The translations under genes and the position numbers were made by a program. This document shows positions 15,279 to 19,232 of a stretch of 19,232 bases of DNA, in pieces; position 1 is the stretch's first letter, and every line of letters begins with the position of its first letter. The notes beneath the pieces are model-generated. The model was not told where the DNA came from and did no database searches. It saw only the letters and a program-made list of their open reading frames with translations. Origin of the DNA: a candidate division TA06 bacterium DG_78 (GTDB lineage Bacteria > Hydrothermota > Tepidihabitantia > SM23-42); contig LJNI01000021.1 of assembly GCA_001303225.1 (NCBI GenBank), positions 1-19,232 on the forward strand, in the 5' to 3' direction.

Positions 15279-15773
15279 ATGGTCGAAAAATATACAGCGT
15301 ACTACAAATCAAAAATAGGATATATCAAAATTCTGAGTACAAAAAGTAATATACTATCAGTTAATTTTGTCAAAACAAAAAAAGGTAAAAATTCTGATAT
15401 TCGTATTTTGAAGCAATGTCTTAAACAACTTGATGAGTACTTCAGAGGCCATCGGCGAAAATTTTCAGTAGATATCGCACTTTATGGCACAGATTTCCAA
15501 AAAAGCGTCTGGCGTCAATTACAAAAGATCCCCTTTGCTCATACTGTTTCATATAAAGATATTGCACGAGCAATCAGAAATAAAAATGCTGTACGGGCTG
15601 TTGGAAGTGCTAATAATAAAAATAAAATAGTTATTATTGTTCCTTGTCACCGTGTTATTGGAAGTGATGGCAAACTCGTTGGATATGGGGGAGGACTCTG
15701 GCGGAAAAAATGGCTGCTTAGCCACGAAAAGAACGTCCGCTCTACAAGATACAGCCGGAAGCCAGCAGGGTAA
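15279..15773 (+). CDS. ogt: Methylated-DNA--[protein]-cysteine S-methyltransferase (Ogt/MGMT type)
   Basis: Suicide repair protein that moves the alkyl group from O6-alkylguanine in DNA to its own cysteine. 164 residues; the C-terminal domain carries the acceptor motif VPCHRVI (Cys 123) and the conserved GYGGGLWRKKWLL that follows. The DNA-flipping arginine is in NAVRAVGSANN (Arg 106). The N-terminal ~65 residues (KYTAYYKSKIGYIKIL...LDEYFRG) match the usual ribonuclease-like domain. The tail after residue 150 (KNVRSTRYSRKPAG) is an extra basic stretch. The asparagine-hinge segment reads NNKNKIVIIVPC, where N-P-I is more common. Strong promoter and Shine-Dalgarno; the antiporter GTG starts two bases after the stop codon. 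Confidence 0.95.
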   Translation: MVEKYTAYYKSKIGYIKILSTKSNILSVNFVKTKKGKNSDIRILKQCLKQLDEYFRGHRRKFSVDIALYGTDFQKSVWRQLQKIPFAHTVSYKDIARAIRNKNAVRAVGSANNKNKIVIIVPCHRVIGSDGKLVGYGGGLWRKKWLLSHEKNVRSTRYSRKPAG

Positions 15774-15774
15774 A

Positions 15775-16731
15775 GTGAGTGTGACTCCTGTAGTTATCTG
15801 GATAGTTGTGTTCGTGATAAGTTTGTACGTTTTAATTAGAGCATCAGATTACTTCACAGGTGCCGCTGCAAAAATCGGTTTATCATTTGGCATTCCTGAC
15901 TTTATCATCGGTGTTACGATTGTAGCAATTGGGACATCGTTACCAGAGATAGTGTCATCGGTCATTGCTGTAGTGAGACATTCTTCAGAAATGGTTGTTG
16001 GTAATGTTGTTGGATCAAATATCGCAAATATTTTTCTCGTTTTAGGTATTGCTGCAGTTATAGGAAAAAAACTGACGATTACCTATGACCTTGTCCATAT
16101 TGATTTACCACTCTTGATGGGTTCAGCATTTTTATTGGCAATTACTATTGTCGATGGTAAATTTACCTTACTCGAAGCTATGCTCTGCATGAGTGGCCTC
16201 ATCGTTTATTTACTCCATGCGATATCAGTGGAAAAAAGACGTACTGGTGTAATGGCACAAAAGGAAATAAAATTAGGTAAAGAGTTGAGAGGAAAAACAT
16301 TTGTCGTGCTTGTGCTGAGTGGCGTTTTTATTTTCATCGGAGCAAAGTATACGGTCGAATCTGTTATTCAACTATCTGCACTATTACATTTGGGTACAGA
16401 AGTAATTGCCGCGAGTGCTGTGGCTTTGGGAACTTCGCTGCCTGAGTTGATGGTTACGATTTCAGCAGCACGCAAAGGAATGCCAGAGATTGCCATTGGG
16501 AATGTATTAGGTTCAAACATATTCAATGCCCTTGCTGTGATGGGAATACCTGGATTGATCGGAACATTGGTTATACCACAAAACATTCTCTTATTCGGAT
16601 TGCCGATGATGATTATCGCAACACTTCTTTTTTTCTTCATGGGCCAGGACAAAGAAATTACACAGTGGGAAGGTTGGCTCCTCATCATTTTCTATGTTTT
16701 CTTTATTGTAAAATTGTTTAATCTCGGATAA
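15775..16731 (+). CDS. Calcium/sodium antiporter, CaCA superfamily (YrbG-like)
   Basis: Inner-membrane cation exchanger of 318 residues, the normal length. Two inverted alpha-repeats are clear: GTSLPEIVSSVIAVV then VGNVVGSNIANIF in the first half, and GTSLPELMVTISAA then IGNVLGSNIFNAL in the second; the acidic residue of each PE pair binds the cation. Five hydrophobic spans lie in each half, split by a charged loop (EKRRTGVMAQKEIKLGKELRGK). The start is GTG 15775 (or GTG 15781), right after the methyltransferase stop; a longer frame from 15637 lies inside that gene and lacks homology. The pairing with a DNA-repair gene appears to be only transcriptional. The stop codon lies inside a 14-bp palindrome (16726-16739). 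Confidence 0.92.
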   Translation: MSVTPVVIWIVVFVISLYVLIRASDYFTGAAAKIGLSFGIPDFIIGVTIVAIGTSLPEIVSSVIAVVRHSSEMVVGNVVGSNIANIFLVLGIAAVIGKKLTITYDLVHIDLPLLMGSAFLLAITIVDGKFTLLEAMLCMSGLIVYLLHAISVEKRRTGVMAQKEIKLGKELRGKTFVVLVLSGVFIFIGAKYTVESVIQLSALLHLGTEVIAASAVALGTSLPELMVTISAARKGMPEIAIGNVLGSNIFNALAVMGIPGLIGTLVIPQNILLFGLPMMIIATLLFFFMGQDKEITQWEGWLLIIFYVFFIVKLFNLG

Positions 16732-16739
16732 ATTTATCC
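16726..16739. repeat. 14-bp palindrome over the antiporter stop codon
   Basis: GGATAAATTTATCC is a perfect palindrome covering the TAA stop (16729-16731). The overlapping TTATCCACA (16734-16742) equals the DnaA-box consensus, but it is a lone site. It could act as a weak two-way transcription end between convergent genes. Confidence 0.3.
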
Positions 16740-16977
16740 ACAACGGTCTACATTTTTAATCTTAAGTTCTTTTTCTCGAATTCTGTTTTTAGTCTATCAT
16801 TTTCTTTTATTTTTTCTAGTAGTTTGGAATATTTAATGATTTTTGTAACTTTGGTAAGATTTTTTTCTGCAACTTTGTATTCGTTATTTGTTATACATGC
16901 TGTGATAAAATGAATAACTTCATTTTCAAACTTATTGAAAATTATACTCCTCTCACAAATTCTCTTTTTGCAAAAAG

Positions 16978-17955
16978 CTACTCTCCTGCTCTCAAAAATG
17001 CATGTGCTTGAATAATCGCCTCATTAAATTCACTATAATCGGTTGTGAAGTATATACCCTTGTTTATAATAGCCTCTTCATCTTTTTTGTACGAAACCAC
17101 GAGCAAATGAGGAGGTATTCTGAGCTCTTTTTTTATTTTCGTCAGGAGATGCGATAAATTCCTGGTGGGGTGTGTACTGTGTGGCCAGAAATTTTTATAG
17201 AGTACATCGAGAGGTATCTTTTTGTGTGACTCTCCGATCCTTAGGGCTACATGAATGCAAAATGCACACTCCTTTGGCGCCAATTTTGTCCGAAGATATT
17301 TTTGATTTTTATGAATGACTACGTTACCAAGAAATTTCACATTGTATACGGGAATCTCTTTATTGAACACGGGTAGTCTTAAAATCTTCTTTTGAAGATA
17401 GGTGGGCTTGCCTTTGTTGAGGAGATCAAGTATCAATCCAGGATAGAAAAAGATGTATTTGTGAAAATTAGACTGGAGCCCCTTTTTTTCTGCGTATTTC
17501 AGTGCCTTCAAATAATAGCCATGTTTTAGAAATATTACGAGCTTCACTGTTGGTAAAATATTTTCATCTAACCTGTAATAATTTTCTGCCATTGCACGTT
17601 TTTCAGTGAGAACGTTAAGCAAGTCTCTTCTTTTTTTCAGTTTTACTTTAACTAAATAGGGGATAACTCGCTTAAGAATTTGTTCTGCTTTTTTTGTTTT
17701 TCCTAAACTGGCATATGAACTTGCTATAGTAAAATTGACATTAAATATGTTCCCACGGATGTCCTTTTTCTTTAAGAGAGACAGAACCCGAGAAGAAAGT
17801 TGTATCGCCTTGTACGGCATAGCTTGGTTGAGATACCACATTGACTGGTAAAACAGATTCCTCGGCCGATAACGCCAGCCTGGTAATTGCGTATCTATAC
17901 CGTTTCCAGATTCCCATGATACCTTTGTTGGAAATTTTGATTCCCTCTTTTCCAA
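16978..17955 (-). CDS. Central/C-terminal fragment: TPR-like helices and winged-helix-like domain
   Basis: An open frame of 325 codons beginning at TTG 17955, but only the part from about residue 25 (YRPRNLFYQSMWYLNQAMPYKAIQLSS) looks like real protein; before that it reads out of frame through the HTH gene. Residues 30-200 are helical, with TPR-like spacing (IASSYASLGKTKKAEQILKRV, YLKALKYAEKKG). Residues 225-310 (LDVLYKNFWPHS, THPTRNLSHLLTKIKKELRI) resemble the winged-helix/SARP-like domain of bacterial regulators. The frame stops at RAGE-TAG, where I would expect a further stretch. Translation of this piece alone lacks a sensible start and Shine-Dalgarno. Confidence 0.5.
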   Translation of the reverse strand: MEKRESKFPTKVSWESGNGIDTQLPGWRYRPRNLFYQSMWYLNQAMPYKAIQLSSRVLSLLKKKDIRGNIFNVNFTIASSYASLGKTKKAEQILKRVIPYLVKVKLKKRRDLLNVLTEKRAMAENYYRLDENILPTVKLVIFLKHGYYLKALKYAEKKGLQSNFHKYIFFYPGLILDLLNKGKPTYLQKKILRLPVFNKEIPVYNVKFLGNVVIHKNQKYLRTKLAPKECAFCIHVALRIGESHKKIPLDVLYKNFWPHSTHPTRNLSHLLTKIKKELRIPPHLLVVSYKKDEEAIINKGIYFTTDYSEFNEAIIQAHAFLRAGE

Positions 17956-18223
17956 GGATATACCTTGCTTTTCTTATCGTCAACGCAGGGTCGTGTTCCT
18001 TTAAAAGCGCGACTTTTTCTTCTATTTCATTCTGAATTCTATTCCATGGTTTTTTATACGTTGACAACAGTCCATTTTTACCGTGTTTTTTGTATAGTTT
18101 AACCCATTTGAAAACTGCCCGATAGCTCACGCGAAATTTCTCTGCAGTTTTTCTTAACGAATTTTCACTATTGAGATAATATTCAACAAACTCGAGACGT
18201 CTTTGCGTGTTAATGTTGTTCAT
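17741..18223 (-). CDS. N-terminal fragment: IS630-type helix-turn-helix domain
   Basis: An open frame of 160 codons from ATG 18223. Residues 22-48 (SLRKTAEKFRVSYRAVFKWV and on) form a first helix-turn-helix, and a second (TIRKARYILGKEGIKISNKG, then GIWKRY) follows, the paired arrangement of IS630/Tc1-type transposase DNA-binding domains. No DDE catalytic domain follows, so it is not a working transposase. After IWKRYRYA the last ~48 residues (TRLALSAEES...GHPWEHI) look non-biological and overlap the other piece for 215 bases in another frame, marking the frame break near 17900. A longer start at TTG 18262 is the -35 box and is rejected; the ATG at 18235 lies in the -10 box. Confidence 0.55.
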   Translation of the reverse strand: MNNINTQRRLEFVEYYLNSENSLRKTAEKFRVSYRAVFKWVKLYKKHGKNGLLSTYKKPWNRIQNEIEEKVALLKEHDPALTIRKARYILGKEGIKISNKGIMGIWKRYRYAITRLALSAEESVLPVNVVSQPSYAVQGDTTFFSGSVSLKEKGHPWEHI

Positions 18224-18233
18224 ATGTGGAAAC

Positions 18234-18262
18234 ATTATATTAATAGATTGAATGGCTGTCAA
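18234..18262 (-). promoter_or_regulatory. Promoter of the regulator pseudogene
   Basis: On the minus strand TTGACA (18257-18262), 17 bases, TATAAT (18234-18239), then ten bases to ATG 18223, near-leaderless. Confidence 0.6.
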
Positions 18263-18357
18263 ATATTATTGTTTGGACGTAATACTCATTCGATCAATTG
18301 TACTGATAAATGACGGTGATAGTCATCGATGGCACACAAACATATCCTAAAAAATAA

Positions 18358-18385
18358 TTGACTGTTTCAAATTTTTGTGTATTAT
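18358..18385 (+). promoter_or_regulatory. Promoter of the GAF-GGDEF gene
   Basis: TTGACT (18358-18363), 16 bases, TATTAT (18380-18385), eight bases to ATG 18394. The transcript would start at or just before the start codon; no Shine-Dalgarno is present. Confidence 0.6.
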
Positions 18386-18393
18386 AACATTAG

Positions 18394-19232
18394 ATGGAGA
18401 AAAAAAGAAAAGAAGGTTCCATAGAGAAACGCCTCGATGAGAAAGCCGAACAGCTAGGTAAAAAAATTGAGGCAGAAAAAGACTTCAGTGAAGTAGTAAA
18501 AGAGACACGTTATCTCTATTCGTTACTTGAAATCACACGTTCAATCAACACCCCACGAGATTTTAGTCAACTATTAGAACTTATTGTTGATTCAGCTATA
18601 GCCCTCACTAAGGCAGAACGTGGATTTCTAATGCTTTTTCGTGATGATGGTAACTTAGAATTTAGAGTTACTCGTAATATTGATAAAAAGATATTAGAGA
18701 GTGAGGAATTTAAAATTTTACGAACTGTGGTAAATCAAGTTTTGGCAACCGGAAAACCACTTTTTATGAGTGCACTATACAGAGACAAGAAAATTGAAAT
18801 AACCGATAGTATCGAAGAGCTTGGATTACGGATGGTAATGTGCGTACCACTCAAAGCTAAAGATTATCCATTGGGCTTAGTCTATGTTGATTCACGGTCA
18901 GAGGCGGAGATATTTACTAAACTCGAAGAACAACTATTCGAAGCATTTGCTGCGCAAGCGGGTGTTGCAATTGAAAATAGTCACTTATATGATGCGAGTG
19001 TGCACGATGCCCTTACTAGGCTTTATAACTATGGTTATCTTCGCACCCGTTTAGATGAAGAAATTAATCGGGCACAACGTTACAAAAAGGATACAATCTC
19101 ATTTGTCATGATTGATTTAGATAACTTCACATCGATGAATGACACGTATGGACATATATTTGGTAATCGAATCCTTATGAAGGTCGCCGAGGTTATCAAA
19201 GGTTCGATAAGGAAGTGTGATATACCTGCACG
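18394..19232 (+). CDS. GAF-GGDEF protein, probable diguanylate cyclase, partial (C-terminus beyond window)
   Basis: 279 residues before the right edge, no stop. Residues 1-35 are charged and coiled-coil-like. Residues 40-195 form a GAF sensor domain (LLEITRSINTPRDFSQLLEL, AERGFLMLFRDDG, MVMCVPLKAKDYPLGLVYVD, AGVAIENSHLY). The GGDEF domain starts at 204 (HDALTRLYNYGYL) with the Mg-binding block MIDLDNFTSMNDTYGH (Asp 241, Asn 249). The window ends right before the GGDEF signature, so catalytic status is unknown. Two differences from active enzymes are visible: T replaces the usual K in DxDxFK (residue 246), and the Asp of GHxxGD, which contacts the guanine in PleD (D344), is Asn 258 here. No membrane segment, so it senses a cytoplasmic signal. 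Expected product: cyclic di-GMP, if active. Confidence 0.85.
   Translation, partial: MEKKRKEGSIEKRLDEKAEQLGKKIEAEKDFSEVVKETRYLYSLLEITRSINTPRDFSQLLELIVDSAIALTKAERGFLMLFRDDGNLEFRVTRNIDKKILESEEFKILRTVVNQVLATGKPLFMSALYRDKKIEITDSIEELGLRMVMCVPLKAKDYPLGLVYVDSRSEAEIFTKLEEQLFEAFAAQAGVAIENSHLYDASVHDALTRLYNYGYLRTRLDEEINRAQRYKKDTISFVMIDLDNFTSMNDTYGHIFGNRILMKVAEVIKGSIRKCDIPA

Larger units (their letters stand above)
16748..18223 (-). pseudogene. Decayed HTH-TPR-winged-helix regulator gene
   Basis: Three coding pieces in different frames line up as one ~490-codon protein. Piece 1 (18223 to about 17900) is an IS630-type DNA-binding domain ending GIMGIWKRYRYA. Piece 2 (about 17900 to 16978) gives a TPR-like helical region and a winged-helix-like C-terminal domain, in a frame shifted by one base. 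Piece 3 (16977-16748) follows a TAG stop in another frame and still reads as protein (NKFENEVIHF, then a segment ending AEKNLTKVTKII), a plausible C-terminus. A one-base frame change plus a stop and a second frame change indicate a broken gene rather than adjacent genes, although sequencing error could explain part. The promoter at 18234-18262 still looks intact. Confidence 0.6.

Noticed and set aside
16734..16742. Perfect DnaA-box consensus TTATCCACA
   Set aside because: It is single, not in an AT-rich cluster and not near dnaA, dnaN or a partition gene; one match is expected by chance.
17741..18262. Transposase of an IS630 insertion sequence
   Set aside because: Only the paired helix-turn-helix region is present; no DDE domain or terminal inverted repeats flank it, and downstream sequence is TPR/winged-helix.

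Overview
The window is AT-rich bacterial DNA from a diderm. It encodes a TonB-dependent receptor, an LpxL-like acyltransferase, a probable lipoprotein and exported proteins. No rRNA or marker gene fixes the taxonomy. Gene style (a TatT-like TPR protein, a DUF5684-like membrane protein, an IS630-HTH/TPR/winged-helix regulator, near-leaderless promoters) suggests a candidate phylum such as WOR-3/Stahlbacteria; this is a low-confidence inference. No tRNA, rRNA, CRISPR array or intact transposase gene was found.

Layout. 1-938 (-) is the N-terminal part of a zinc-ribbon/membrane/dCache sensor cut by the window edge. 1050-2546 (-) is a leucyl aminopeptidase, divergent from a PLP aminotransferase (2724-3953, +); between them lies a 130-bp inverted-repeat element whose two arms carry the -35 boxes of both promoters. 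Downstream come an LpxL/HtrB-like acyltransferase (3969-4826) and dUTPase (4826-5302). A second copy of the same element (5410-5526) follows, and its right arm contains the GTG start of a GT4 glycosyltransferase (5522-6640), which overlaps an MFS exporter (6615-7916) that is followed by a polysaccharide deacetylase (7933-8691). A hairpin-rich spacer (8720-8802) precedes a TatT-like TPR protein (8860-9591). A second operon holds a TonB-dependent receptor that appears to start at ATT (9668-12178), a probable lipoprotein (12192-12659) and a GNAT acetyltransferase that has lost its core (12669-12983). A DUF5684-like membrane protein (13144-13524) converges on an esterase/PDZ protein (13567-15135, -). 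This is divergent from a methylated-DNA methyltransferase (15279-15773) followed by a Ca/Na antiporter (15775-16731). The stretch 16748-18223 (-) is a decayed regulator gene with at least two frame breaks and a stop. A GAF-GGDEF protein (18394 to the right edge) is cut just before its signature motif.

How the genes work together. The GT4/MFS/deacetylase set looks like a surface glycan or glycolipid unit. The receptor and lipoprotein form an outer-membrane unit. The sensor and GAF-GGDEF protein are signalling proteins. Nine sigma70-type promoters can be read by eye, mostly TTGACA/TTGACT-16-TATAAT. Five place the -10 box only 5-10 bases from the start codon (near-leaderless mRNAs), while four drive genes with a good Shine-Dalgarno.

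The most novel signal is the short inverted-repeat element. Its two copies share an identical 25-mer and internal spacing, and both sit where they contribute promoter or start-codon sequence to neighbouring genes.
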